This document shows, one piece after another, positions 32,701 through 62,040 of a DNA stretch of 64,000 bases (position 1 is the stretch's first letter; each line of letters opens with the position of its first letter). The stretch spans positions 73,135,431 through 73,199,430 of the forward strand of contig NC_065882.2 of assembly GCF_932274485.2 (NCBI RefSeq). The letters run 5' to 3'. Below the pieces are notes generated by a model. The model was not told the DNA's origin and did no database searches. It worked only from the letters and a program-made list of their open reading frames with translations. A program made the translations under genes and the position numbers. The stretch comes from Patella vulgata. Lineage: Eukaryota > Mollusca > Gastropoda > Patellidae.

Positions 32701-35700
32701 TGGCAAACAGGCGTCAATGGTGTAGGCAGCGTAGAAATTGGGTTAATCGTCGATGGGCGCGTGTAATGTTCTCAGATGAGTTCAGATTTCCTCTGGATTT
32801 CACCGATAGGCGTGCTCGCGTTTGGAGGCCTATAAATGAGCGTCATGCTAACGTTAACATCTGACAGCCATGACTGGCAGAACGGACTTGCATATTGTTC
32901 AAGGAAGGGTCACTAGTGTGTACTACCGTGACCACATCCTGGCACCGATAGTTCTGCCCTTTGCTCAATGTGCAGGTCGACGTTTCATCTTTCAAGATGA
33001 TAATGCCTGTGCCCACCGCGCTCGTGTCGTCACCATATTGTCCTTATGACTTGGCCAGCCATGAGTCCCGACCTTTCCCCTATAGAGCATGTCTAGGACA
33101 TGATCGGGAGACGTGTTCGTCGACATCAACGTCTACCGACAACACTGCAAGAATTGGCCGTGGCACTACAAGAGGAGTTAGTCAGATTGCCCCAAATCAT
33201 GATTGGACGGTTGTTTAGGAGCATGCCACGACGAATTACTGAATGTCTGAGGATTGGTGGAGCAATTGCTTATTATTAAGACAAAAATCAAAAACGTCCA
33301 TTTTCACTTTTGACAGTGTATCTCTTTGCGAATGAAATGGGGCCGTCAGATAAGCCGTCCATATGAACTCTTTATGTTCATGTGTAGGCAATTGGCCTGT
33401 TATTAACATACACTGGTAACCTCTAAAAAACAGCAGTGCATTTCCGCAGTTTGTATTGTTTCTGAATATCCCCTACATATTTTGAAAAGTATAATATATC
33501 AATCCTCTCTAGATCGGCGTGGGTGGTAACGCAGATATGTCAGCTCCCTCTTGCGATCACCCAAGCGAGCCTGTTTAGGTTATTATTAGGTTCACCATTT
33601 GTTCCCGGGAACAACGACTGTGAACTTGCTTTTCTGACAAGTGTCCCGGTAGTTACTTTAGTAACGTAAATTGTATCGGAGAGCAGAGCCGATACAATTT
33701 ACGTTACTAAAGTAACTAGTGTCCCGGAAAACATTTGTCTGCGATATTATCCTCGGTGAAGCGGATGTTAAACCCCACGAATTAATGAACGATACGCACA
33801 AAGAGTATTGCCGAGTAAAGTCTTTTAGGTTTAAAAAAAAATATTAACCACAAAATCAATACAGCACACAATCTAAAGAATACAATTACCGACGCTTTGA
33901 ATTCTTGGAATCTTATAATAAGCAGTGACGCCCGGTGAAACGACACTCAGTATTAAATGTTAATTGTATTACAGTATCCTAGGTGAAACGACACTCAGTA
34001 TTAAATGTTAATTGTATTACAGTATCCTAGGTGAAACGACACTCAGTATTAAATGTTAATTGTATTACAGAATCCTAGGTGAAACGACACTGAGTATTAA
34101 ATGTTAATTGTATTACAGAATCCTAGGTGAAACGACACTCAGTATTAAATGTTAATTGTATTACAGAATCCTAGGTGAAACGACACTGAGTATTAAATGT
34201 TAATTGTATTACAGAATCCTAGGTGAAACGACACTCAGTATTAAATGTTAATTGTATTAGAGAATCCTAGGTGAAACGTAGCTCACTGATAAATAAGCAG
34301 TGACGCCCGGTGAACGACACTCAGTATTAAATGTTAATTGTATTACAGAATCCTAGGTGAAACGTAGCTCACTGATAAATAGTAATTGTATTCCATAACA
34401 TTGTACCCCGTGAATATCCAGACTGGGGCGTGGTGACCCATGATTTTGCATGAGGAATAAGATCCCGTCTGGACCCCCAAAAAACAATATTTATGTGTGT
34501 GGGGGGGGGGGGAGGAGGTGGGGTGGCAGTACTGGGTAATATTGGGCTGCTTGGAACATGCTAGAGTCGATTTGTAGCATATCTGACCCACGGTATATGT
34601 TTGATACTGGTTTAGCATTATGATTATGATTATAATGTTGAAAACCGCATTGAAACCGCATGCTTCTTTGCCATTTGCGAGGGGGCGCAAAAACTCTAAA
34701 CTATGACGCAAAGCTCATCATTGCGTCTCTCTCACTTAGCCTGTATCTAGTTCAGTTACTAAATGCCATTGAAACCTGTTAAGTAAGATCTAGTAAGTGT
34801 ATGCATATATAGTATGTAAATATATATATCAAGATAAGATCTAGAGGAAATCATTTGTTAAATTGCCCTTTGTTACTTAAACGACAGACTGACTTTTGCA
34901 CTTTTTATTTTTTTTAGAAATATTCCTTTGGCTATTTTATTTGGATTAGCAATATCTACAGTTATTTATTTATCAGCTAATGTGGCTTATCATGCCGCCT
35001 TAACTAATAGTGAAATCATGTCTGGTGTAGCTGTGGCAGTGGTAAGTATGTTCCTTCTTCAATAAGCTGCGGTGGCGGTATGGGTAAGACGTTGACTCGA
35101 TAACCTGGAGGTCCTATGTTCACGTTGGCTCGATAACCACGAGGTCTCATGTTCGTTCCCGATGTTAGCCGAGAAAGTTCATCGAAATTTTCCGATGTGG
35201 TCCCAACTTGTTAGTGGTGTACAACAAAGGACATGGCAAAGGACAACGTATAGCCGTTCGGCCCGCATATATGCACGTCTTTATTGGCCCAGTAGCAGCA
35301 GAGCAGTAGGATGTAAAACCCATGTGCATTTTTTAATATTAAAACTAGATTGTTTTCCTAATTAAAACTAGATAGTTTTCCTAATTAAAACTAGATAGTT
35401 GTCCTAAAAAAAACTAGATAGTTTTCCTTAAAAAAACTAGATAGTTTTCCTTAAAAAAACTAGATAGTTTCCTATTTAAAACTAGATTGTTTTCCTACTT
35501 AAAACTATATAGTTTCCAATTTAAAACTAGATTGTATTCCTAATTAAAACTAGATTGTTTTCCTAATTAAAACTAGATAGTTTTCCTAATTAAAACTAGA
35601 TTGTTTTCCTAATTAAAACTAGATAGTTTTCCTAATTAAACCTAATTATTTTTCTAATTAAAACTAGAAAGTTTCCTATTTAAAACTAGATAATTTACCT

Positions 35701-38700
35701 TAGTCCTAAAATTTAGAGAGAAAAAGATGGGTTTAGCATCCACACAACACAAACTAGATCCTGTCGAGACTAACATATAGAACAGTTGTAATCCAATAAT
35801 TCTCTACGAGGTTAGACAAGTGATTCATCTCTTTGTCATATACACTTGTGAAATCAAAAATATGCCATTGACTCCTCCCTCTGAACAGGATCGTCTTTTG
35901 ATCATCTTGCACAGGTGGAAGCGGATCTTAAGCTTGATTAACTAACTGCACATTACAATAATTCTTCACTATAATGTATTGCAGTAAATGTTTGCATGTT
36001 ATTCCCATTCAGATGTTTGGAGAAAGGGTGTTAGGTCCAGTACGATGGATTATCCTGCCGTGTGTTGGAATTTCTGCTGCTGGGATATCTAATGCAATAA
36101 TTTTCACATCTTCAAGGTAAGCCAACCAAAATAGTGTTGGGAAGAGACTATTAGTACCAGGTAAATGCAGTATTTTATCGTGTATGGGTAGGTATATAAG
36201 CTGCATGAAAGGTGAGTACTGTCAACGGATCTTATTCATGAAACCTTAAGTAGTATAAACAACAGAATTACAGTCACGTGCAGCAGTAGATGCTTAACAT
36301 CATCTGGCCCGCAGCTTCACCGGGATAATGACTCCTAACATCATTAGATATTGATGTATCTTGGTCATTATCATCTTTTTCACCATTGAATAATCCGGGC
36401 TCCAATAGCAGCTTCAGTAGCAACAGTGTCTTTGTCACTATCGATCATCTTTTTCGACAGCGTCTAGTCGAGAATCAGGAGCTGCAGTAGCAGTTTCGGT
36501 ATATTTGACAATACGAACCTCAGTAGCATCATCTTTTCACCAGTCTTCAATGATACATGCACTGATTGTGGTATATAATAAAACTTGTAAAATCTACTTC
36601 AGAATTAATTTTGTTGGAGGAAGGGATGGTCTGTTCCCCGAGCTGTTCAGTATGGTTAATATAAACAAAAGAACTCCAATGCCGTCCATTATCACTCTGG
36701 TAAAATTTGACCTTGATGTATATAGTATAACATATTGAAATTGTGTAAATTACATTGGAAAATGTCAATTTCCATAATATTTTTCTACCGACCATACTTT
36801 GATGTGCCGATAATATTTAGCTATATACTCTATTTATCTATGGTTTATATTAAACAGGGATTGGATGGCCGAATGGTTTCGATTCCCCGGTTGTACGTGA
36901 CAAGGAGAAGTGTCGCCTGTCCAACCTCGTGGGTTTTCTCCGGGTCCTCCGGTTTTCTCCCACTGCTAAAGACCTCACTCGCAAGCGAATTATTGAACTA
37001 AAATTAAACCATATTATGTTAGTGTCGAGTGGACGTTAAACCCCCCCTCTCTCTTTCTCATTCTCGTGTATTTCTAATACAAGGAGAAGAAATTGTTTAC
37101 AGGATGCGCTCTCTGTCTCGCCAATCGTAGGTCACAAAACTTTCTGCTATTTATAATTAAGTTATCTACTTTTGTTTTCTAGGGTATTTTAGCAATGATA
37201 TACATGTGCATTGCGGACTTTGTCACAGTTCTAGGAGCTTATTCATTTCTGAGAGCCGGTGGCGAAGCTGTTGCTATATTTGGGTTCCGGAGAATCAGAC
37301 GTAAGCATCCAGCAACAGAGAAAACTTTTGTGGTAATTGTTTTTACTTCTTACTTTTATGGAAATGGTGGGACCGCGACAACAATGACACATCTGCTGCG
37401 TTGATAGCTTCTCCCGAAATAATCCACAGTGACAGAGATTTGTAGAATCTATGACAAGGGTCAACAGAAAAACAACCGCGTATGCTGTCAATTAGTATGC
37501 TTAGTGACTTCCACCTTATCCATAGAAGCATCCCCGTTGTTGTGGCACTGGATATTTGTTCACTAATCCTTTGAATTTGGGCACCACCTTAGACTTTTTT
37601 TCCGAGTTCAAAGGCAAACCAGTTCATAAATCAATGGTGACTCAGTGACTCGTTGACCAGGAGGTCGTAGATTCGATCCCGGAGTTGGAAGAAAAAGTTC
37701 CCTGCCCGGGTTTTCCAGCGTGTTTTCCCTGATCAGTTGTGCAGTAGAGAAGTCCTGGCGAGGAACAGTGAGTGTCTAGTCGTTCGGGTGTTACGAAAAA
37801 CTGAATTCCCGGTTATACGTTGGCGTAGGGTGAAAGAACATTTGATAGTTGGAATTCAAATTAAGAATAGACGGTAGCGCCACTGTTCTGGCAAAATTGT
37901 AATCATAGCAGACTATATGGCGTAAGCCCGTCTTCATTAGCCAGGTTGGTGCAGAAAAGTAGGACGTTAAAGCCAGTTTTATTTTATTAATAACTCTGAA
38001 CCAATGTCTCAAATTGCTTATACTTTCTACAACTGATATCCGACATCATTTTCTTTTTAAAGACACCAACCATTATACCTATCATTTATTCAGTAGCTTC
38101 AATAGCACTGGCTTGTGTTGCCGTCGGATCTAATCCTAGAAGCTTTCTACCTGGATTGATCATAGCTCTAATGGGTATTCCTCTCTACTACCTGGCTCGA
38201 ACTCAGTGGTGGCGGAATGGACTTCCAGCCAGATTGCATAGTAAGTGTAAATCTAAACTGACCAAATAAATATTCAATTACGACAGAAATGAATAAATAT
38301 ATAAAAACTAAATATATACTCTTCAAAAAAGTAGGGGATATTCAGAAACAATACAAAACTGCGGAAATGCACTGCTGTTTTTATTCGAGGTAACCAGTGT
38401 ATGTTAATAACAGGCCAACTGCCTACACATGAACATAAACAGTTCATATGGGCGGCTTATCTGACGGCTCCATGGATGTTTTTGATTTTTGTCTTAATAA
38501 TGAGTAATTGCTCTACCAATCCCCAGACATTCAGCAATTCGCCGTGGCATGCTCCTAATCAACCGTCCAATCACGATTTGGGGCAATCTGACCCACTCCT
38601 CTTGCAGTGCCACGGCCAACGAACACGTCTCCCGATCAAATTAAACGTAACACACTGAAGCAAAGATACGCTAAACAGTAAATCCTACGCAAAAACCGAT

Positions 38701-39550
38701 AGGAAAGCAAACATGGATAGATAAACCAGCACGCGGCAGTTTTCATCAACCCTTCCTTGAAATGTCAAATTTGACAATGGACCCCTCCCACGTGTAGGGC
38801 GTTATTGCTTGTCGCGTGTGCAGCTCAGTGGTTCTATTCGGGCGATAAGTTCTTCATCTGTGAACATACTCTCAAAGCATGTCAAATGTCCATGGCTATT
38901 TATCATATCCCAACCTGCATAGGTATTTGCATTTCAATATCCCCTACTTTTTTTGAAGAGTATATATTAATATTTAAATATAAATAAATAAAATAGAATA
39001 ATAATAAAAAAAACATTCATAATTAAAACTATTTTAGAAATAAATTCACAATCATATTTTCGAAATAAATTCATAGAAAAATAAATTTTAGAAAAACATT
39101 TTCATGATATTTTCGAAATAAATTCATAATTAATATTTAAAGAATAATTCTTTTTTAGAATAAATTCATAATATTTTTAGAATAAATTCATAATATTTTA
39201 GAATAAATTCATAATTAATCATATTTTAGAAATAAATTCATAATTAAAACGGTTTTAGAAAAATTAATAATACTTTAAAAAATTCCATAATATTTTAGAA
39301 ATGAATCCATAATTAATGATACTTTAGAAATAAATTCATAATTAATGACACTTAAATTTTTGAAAGTTGTTATAACATTTTAAACAAAAATTCAAAATAT
39401 TTTTGGAATTTTGGGAAAAAAGAAATCCAAAAGTTATTTAAACATACGCAGGTTAACAATTTGATTTCCTTCTTTATAGATAAATTAACCAAGCTATGCA
39501 ATGCTGTTCTGTTATGTGATATCGCTACAAAAGCAATCAACGAAGAGTGA
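29795..39550 (+). CDS. SLC7-family (L-type, heterodimeric light-chain) amino acid transporter
   Basis: Eleven coding exons: 29795-30017, 30543-30767, 31407-31532, 31913-32015, 32347-32391, 34918-35041, 36013-36116, 36603-36699, 37183-37332, 38063-38240, 39480-39550. All phases agree, giving 481 aa, the usual size for SLC7A5-A11 proteins with 12 membrane helices. TM1 carries TGGIIGVGIFIGP, the unwound substrate site. SRVPKSGGTYTYIREAFG is the conserved loop after TM2. Cys132 in PVFLTCPD matches the cysteine that forms the disulfide to the heavy chain (4F2hc or rBAT type). GWDNVTVATEEVTNPKRN is the TM6-TM7 signature. These proteins exchange neutral or cationic amino acids at the plasma membrane; the subtype cannot be told from sequence alone. 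An acceptor-like TTTTAG at 29781-29786 just before the ATG suggests an upstream noncoding exon. Introns hold minisatellites and two Tc1-like elements. Confidence 0.93.
31010..31384 (+). mobile_element. Two diverged SINE-A pieces
   Basis: A tail piece at 31018-31095 (GGTTTGTGTCGAGTTGACG then a C run and CT repeats) and a body-to-tail piece at 31217-31384 (GTTAGTCCCGAAACAAC, GTAAACCCCATTTT). Both sense in SLC7 intron 2. Confidence 0.6.
32075..32113. repeat. C runs around a CA microsatellite
   Basis: Simple sequence in SLC7 intron 4, prone to assembly error. Confidence 0.85.
32508..33494 (+). mobile_element. Tc1/mariner-type transposon with degraded transposase
   Basis: Terminal inverted repeats TACTCTTCAAAAAAAGTAGG at left and CCTACATATTTTGAAAAGTA at right, flanked by TA-rich DNA. 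The open frame at 32592-32864 has the Tc1 motifs TPQTIRNQLHADHL and VMFSDEFRF (first Asp). A later frame has IFQDDNA (second Asp) and PIEHVWDMIGRRVR (third acid). Parts lie in different frames and the N-terminal DNA-binding region is short, so it is not active. About 990 bp, SLC7 intron 5. Confidence 0.88.
33523..33790 (+). repeat. Probable third SINE-like repeat, interrupted by a hairpin
   Basis: Ends GAAGCGGATGTTAAACCCC, close to the 3' end of SINE-A and SINE-B, but the body (TCTGCGATATTATCCTCGG) matches neither. Relatives with GATATCGCAGAC occur at 4118-4132 and 18626-18640 on the other strand. Head not defined. Confidence 0.4.
33651..33717. repeat. Perfect 29-bp-arm hairpin insertion
   Basis: Arms 33651-33679 and 33689-33717 are exact reverse complements, with a 9-nt loop AGAGCAGAG. 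AGTGTCCCGG occurs directly on both sides (33640-33649 and 33718-33727), like a target duplication. Confidence 0.88.
33923..34390 (+). repeat. 48-bp minisatellite, about nine units
   Basis: Eight head-to-tail units and a ninth after a short spacer. Each contains TTAATTGTATTACAG followed by TATCCTAG or AATCCTAG and GTGAAACGACAC. Units differ by one or two bases. SLC7 intron 5. Confidence 0.92.
35064..35322 (+). mobile_element. SINE family B with doubled head
   Basis: GGTGGCGGTATGGGTAAGAC, then two runs of TTGACTCGATAACC / TTGGCTCGATAACC, and a body shortened in the middle. SLC7 intron 6, sense. Confidence 0.75.
35322..35704. repeat. 23-bp self-complementary minisatellite, about 16 units
   Basis: Unit core AAAACTAGATAGTTTT is a palindrome except for the central GA. 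Spacers are CCTAATT or CCTTAAA. SLC7 intron 6. Confidence 0.9.
35715..35880 (-). mobile_element. SINE family A, strongly diverged
   Basis: GAGAGAAAAAGATGGGTTTA and CACAACACAAACTAGATC. The head is not readable. Antisense to the SLC7 gene. Confidence 0.5.
36857..37066 (+). mobile_element. SINE family A with the tRNA core deleted
   Basis: GGATGGCCGAATGG runs straight into TTTCGATTCCCC, so the DNA between A-box and B-box is gone while the body and tail are complete. SLC7 intron 8, sense. Confidence 0.85.
37632..37985 (+). mobile_element. SINE family B, near full length
   Basis: Head GGTGACTCAGTGACTCG with GATTCGATCCCGG, body GTCTAGTCGTTCGGG, end AGGACGTTAAAGCC. SLC7 intron 9, sense. Confidence 0.85.
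38317..38962 (-). mobile_element. Tc1/mariner-type, internally deleted copy
   Basis: Same inverted ends as the 32508 element (TACTCTTCAAAAAAGTAGG and CCTACTTTTTTTGAAGAGTA) and homologous inner DNA in the opposite direction. It is about 650 bp, with most of the transposase lost. SLC7 intron 10. Confidence 0.88.
39000..39360. repeat. AT-rich tandem repeat (AGAAATAAATTCATAATT type)
   Basis: About 12 irregular units of 20-35 bp in SLC7 intron 10, 120 bp before the last exon. Confidence 0.8.
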
Positions 39551-39936
39551 AGATTCTATTTAGGACTAATTTATCTGAATTTTTGTACATATAAGCATTT
39601 TAAGCTAAAAATTAAAAACATCAAGTAACCTTTTGTATTATTGGTATGAGAATGTCTTCCTTGTTGAAATTTCTATTTGACGGGGAACCCAATTGCAGGA
39701 CTATCTTACCAATTTCTGGATTCGTTATTCTTCAAAAATTCTGGAATTTAAAAGTACGGATAAAAGGTTGTAACCTATGCAGCACAATACGAGAAAGAAA
39801 AGAGGAGAGTAGAGGAGAGGTATTTTGTTTCAGTCACATACTTCTATGCAGGCCATGTGGCAAGATCACTTCGTCACTCAATAAAGGTGAAGACAGCCGT
39901 CTTACCTACTATTTTGTGCTTTCACGACCATGTGTA

Positions 39937-39937
<1 letters not shown>

Positions 39938-39979
<42 letters not shown>

Positions 39980-40235
39980 TTAACGTTCAACTCGACACAA
40001 ACTAGGTCATTTCGGGACTAACATATGGTTCAATTTTATTTCTACAATTCGATAGCGCGTAGGGGTCTTTAGCAGCCGGAGGAAACCAGAGGACCGGGAG
40101 AAAATCCACGAGGTTGGACAGGCGACCCTACTCTTTGTCACGTACAACGTGGGAATCGAAAGCACGCCAATTGACTCAATGACAGACCTTATTGATACAA
40201 CACGTACGCACTAACCAATCAGCCATCCGCCCCGC
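39938..40235 (-). mobile_element. SINE family A with a long GA tail
   Basis: The tail microsatellite (39940-39971, GA on the plus strand) has grown to 15-16 units. Body and head are complete. Confidence 0.88.
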
Positions 40236-40366
40236 CCCGCGCATTGGAGTTTTAATGTCTGGCCTCATATTTATTTAGTTCATTTTGAGATTAAAACAGC
40301 AAGATCTATGCGGTTTTATGTGTGCAACCAAATATTTGTTTAGGCAGTGAAATTTTGGTCAGCACT

Positions 40367-41224
40367 CAGTGGCGTCGTGCCCATTGGGGCCCGGGGGGAC
40401 CTGCCCCCCCCCCCCCCCCCAAATTCTCAGTGAAATAAAAATATTTTTATTGATATTATTAAGACAGAAGACCTGTCCGTCTGTTTTAGTCATCACATGG
40501 TCTCCAGGAATTGTATAATTTGTCATTATCCGTGTTTAGTTTATTGCACTTTAGTTTAGATATCATTTGTTAAGGCCTCGCCATAGAGCTATATTTCTAT
40601 ATAACTCGCTTCGTACACTCTATCATTTAGCCTCGATCTAAAATTTCCGGGAGTATGACGTCAACGTAACGGTTAATCTCCGCTCACGTCGCCATTTAAA
40701 AATTTAATCAGTCAATGAAATCCTGTTTAAATCCAAGCCGAATCAAAGCCATCCGGGGGTTTACGTACAGAGTTGATTTTGTGCTTGTTGTGTAAATCCC
40801 TATTTATGATTGTATGTTGTATTTGATAAAATATCCATATACGGGTGTCAAAAATAAAGACTGAAAGTATTTTTTATTAAAATACAAATACATCTAAATA
40901 CGTATTTGACCATGCATGAAGTTTTTCAAAATGTACATTCAATAATTAAATCGAAGTTGAGATGAATAAAATATAATTCAGTTTTCGAGTGATAAATTAC
41001 AATTATCACTAAAAAAACGACCATTTTTCAATAACTTTATTGTCTCTAATCCATCGAAATGGCGTTTCCCGGCTTCTAATTTTAAAAATTTAAAAAATGC
41101 CTACTGCATTCGATGTGGGCGGCGCTACCGCCAACACTCTCCGCAGCCAGTAAATTTAATTTACCATGAACACACTTGCAGAAAGTTGGGCCCCCCTAAA
41201 AAAATTTTTTGCACCACGCCCCTG
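40367..41224. mobile_element. hAT-type non-autonomous transposon
   Basis: Ends CAGTGGCGTCGTGC and GCACCACGCCCCTG are inverted. TCAGCACT at 40359-40366 and 41225-41232 is an exact 8-bp target duplication, the hAT hallmark. 858 bp, no transposase frame. A C run lies near the left end. Confidence 0.88.
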
Positions 41225-41524
41225 TCAGCACTTCTTCAAATTCCAGTTCAACACAATTTTCTTGTTAGCCCTTCAGGTGAAGCAGAAACAGACCACTCTT
41301 CTTTGAATTCCAAATGTTAATGATCTTTCATTAACTTGAACCTGATGCAATGGTTTCCTGTTCCACCATCCCTGTCACACACAAGGCCATTACCCCAATC
41401 AATAGAGTACAACTCATTATATTTCTTTTTAGAGTACGACAATTGGAGTAGAAAATGCTCATTATCGAACTTTTATTAGTCAAGGTTTTGATCTAATGAA
41501 ACTATACACCAACTATCACCACTC

Positions 41525-41897
41525 TCAGAGAGAGAAATGGGGTTTAACATACCCCTCAACAAGGTCATTTTGGGACTAACATATGGTTTAATATTTTTAA
41601 ATAATTCACTTGTGTGTAGGGGTCTTTAGCAGTGGGAGGAAACCTCAGGACCCCTACTCCTCCTTGTCACGTAAAATGACCGACATAACGATCTAAGGCA
41701 CACAGATTAAATGAAGACGGGCATATGCCATACAGTGTGCTATCAGGGAAATTTGCCTGAACAGCGGCAATATGGCCGTATTTTAAGTACATGCCAATGT
41801 TTACCCCGAACTTATTTTTTTTCCCCCCATTTGAACGACTAGACACTGTTCCTGGTCAGGCCTGCCATCTTGCACCACTGACAAGGGGAGACAACGC
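41525..41897 (-). mobile_element. SINE-A piece followed by SINE-B piece
   Basis: 41525-41700 has the GAGAGAGAAATGGGG end and GTAGGGGTCTTTAGCAGTGG. 41714-41897 has AGACGGGCATATGCCATACA and TTTGAACGACTAGACAC. Both minus. Confidence 0.75.
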
Positions 41898-42293
41898 GAC
41901 ATCACGTCTTTGAGATGAAGGATATCTAACAAAACACTCAAGTCTAAAATTGTAATTTATCAAATTTAATATTAATGATATAAAGACAAAATTTGAAAAA
42001 TCTTGTCATTTGATAATTATACAAAATATACAACCAACAATGGATGGCTTTAACATATATTATGTTCTTACACTCTCACTCACAAATAAAGGCTAAAAGG
42101 TCCAGCTACAGTTCTCAGCACTTTTCAGATAAAAGATCACCTTTTTACATCTTCTATTAAATATTCAGCACTATATATTATTAGTATATTATTATTATTT
42201 ACAATTCAATATTTCAGTCAATTAGGCTGTTCTTCATTTTGTTTTCACAATTGTATTTTAAAATATAAGCTTATGATTTTAAGAATGATTTTA

Positions 42294-42485
42294 AGAGAGG
42301 AATGGGTTTTAACACGTGGTACAATTTTATTTTAATAATTCCTTTGCTGGTAGGAGGAACCCACCAGAGATAACCCATAAGGTTAGGCAGGCTAGAACCA
42401 GATTTCCTTTGCATATATGGGTCTTTAGCAGTGGGGGGAACCTGCTGGAGAAAACCCATGAGGTTAGGCAGGCTAGAACCAGATT
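42294..42485 (-). mobile_element. SINE family A, internally duplicated
   Basis: The block with AACCCATAAGGTTAGGCAGG is present twice (about 42370 and 42455). Confidence 0.7.
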
Positions 42486-43239
42486 TTAAAAGAGAACAAA
42501 TATTGACAGATAAATAGTTTTAAATTTTGACTTGATTATTATCCATTTTCTGTGTTTGAAACAATCTACCGGTATTTAATATTTGGATCATTTTGGCAAT
42601 TGTTCACTTTGATCTAGATTAACAGTTAATAGATTTTCCAAGAAATATTCAATTATGTATGCTTCTTGATCAACATATAAATCTACAAAATCTTGAAGAC
42701 CCACAATTTGTACTAGAGAGAAATGTGAGTTCATTTCAATTATGGTTTTATGTCAAGTAGTAAACAAATGCATAGAAATTGAATGTGAATGAATTGACAA
42801 AAATGCAATCATCAAAATATATAGTTGAGCTTATTCCTGCTATTAGGTACTGGGGCTTTTATTCACAAAAAACACAAAACTAAAATATTTTTAGAATACA
42901 AGAGCTAAAATTTGTACTATGATTTTAACTTTTGACCAGAGAAATGGTTGGATCCTTCAAATATTATTTTAAGTGTTTATGAATTAGGCCCCTATAAACA
43001 CACACCAGTGTTATATTCCATCCCTATAGTTTTAAAAGATGGAAAATGGAATATATAATTAATAATACCTATGCAGTTTTAATTGTATCTCCTGATTTTG
43101 AACATATATGAAATCTATAGTTTTAGTAATTATTAATAATGCTTGTTCATTTTCAAGTTCTACGGTATTCACAGATGCAACGGATGAGCGATATATTTCT
43201 ACAAAGATTCATTAAATAATTAATAAGGCCTGTGCAGTT

Positions 43240-61795
<18,556 letters not shown>

Positions 61796-62040
61796 TTTCT
61801 CAGATGCCGGTCGAATCTTGAACTCTCGCAAAACCACCTATAGTCTCGCAAAAGCTCGTTTATTAATTGTTCTTTTTCGTCATTATATTGTGTTGTCAAA
61901 GTTACCAAGATGTAAATTCTATTTCATAAGCAAAGTTTAGACGATATCTAATTCATCAAATTAGCGAAATATTGGATGCAAGCCAGGACGTGGTGTCAGA
62001 AAGTTTAGTCACGTGACGGTCAAAGTCCACATATTTCAGC
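61796..62040. promoter_or_regulatory. Bidirectional HADHA-HADHB promoter region
   Basis: The 245 bp between the two divergent start codons. It holds a palindromic E-box GTCACGTGAC at 62008-62017, overlapped by CGGTCAAAGTCCA at 62017-62029, which fits an HNF4-type DR1 site (CAAAGTCCA core). No TATA box is seen next to either start. Because both sites lie 12-33 bp before the HADHB ATG, they may sit at or just after its transcription start. Factor assignment is inference from motif shape only. Confidence 0.6.

Larger units (their letters stand above)
39551..43239. other. SLC7-HADHA tail-to-tail interval
   Basis: No gene seen. It holds the SLC7 3' UTR (ATTAAA near 39608), a GA microsatellite with a SINE-A, an 858-bp hAT-type element, and SINE-A and SINE-B fragments between 41525 and 42485. 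The rest is AT-rich unique-looking DNA. Confidence 0.5.

Noticed and set aside
34343-34711. 122-codon minus-strand frame
   Set aside because: It runs through a G run and low-complexity DNA in an intron, with no conserved motif.
33923-35704. CRISPR-like regular arrays
   Set aside because: Units are contiguous minisatellite repeats with no unique spacers, in introns of an animal gene.
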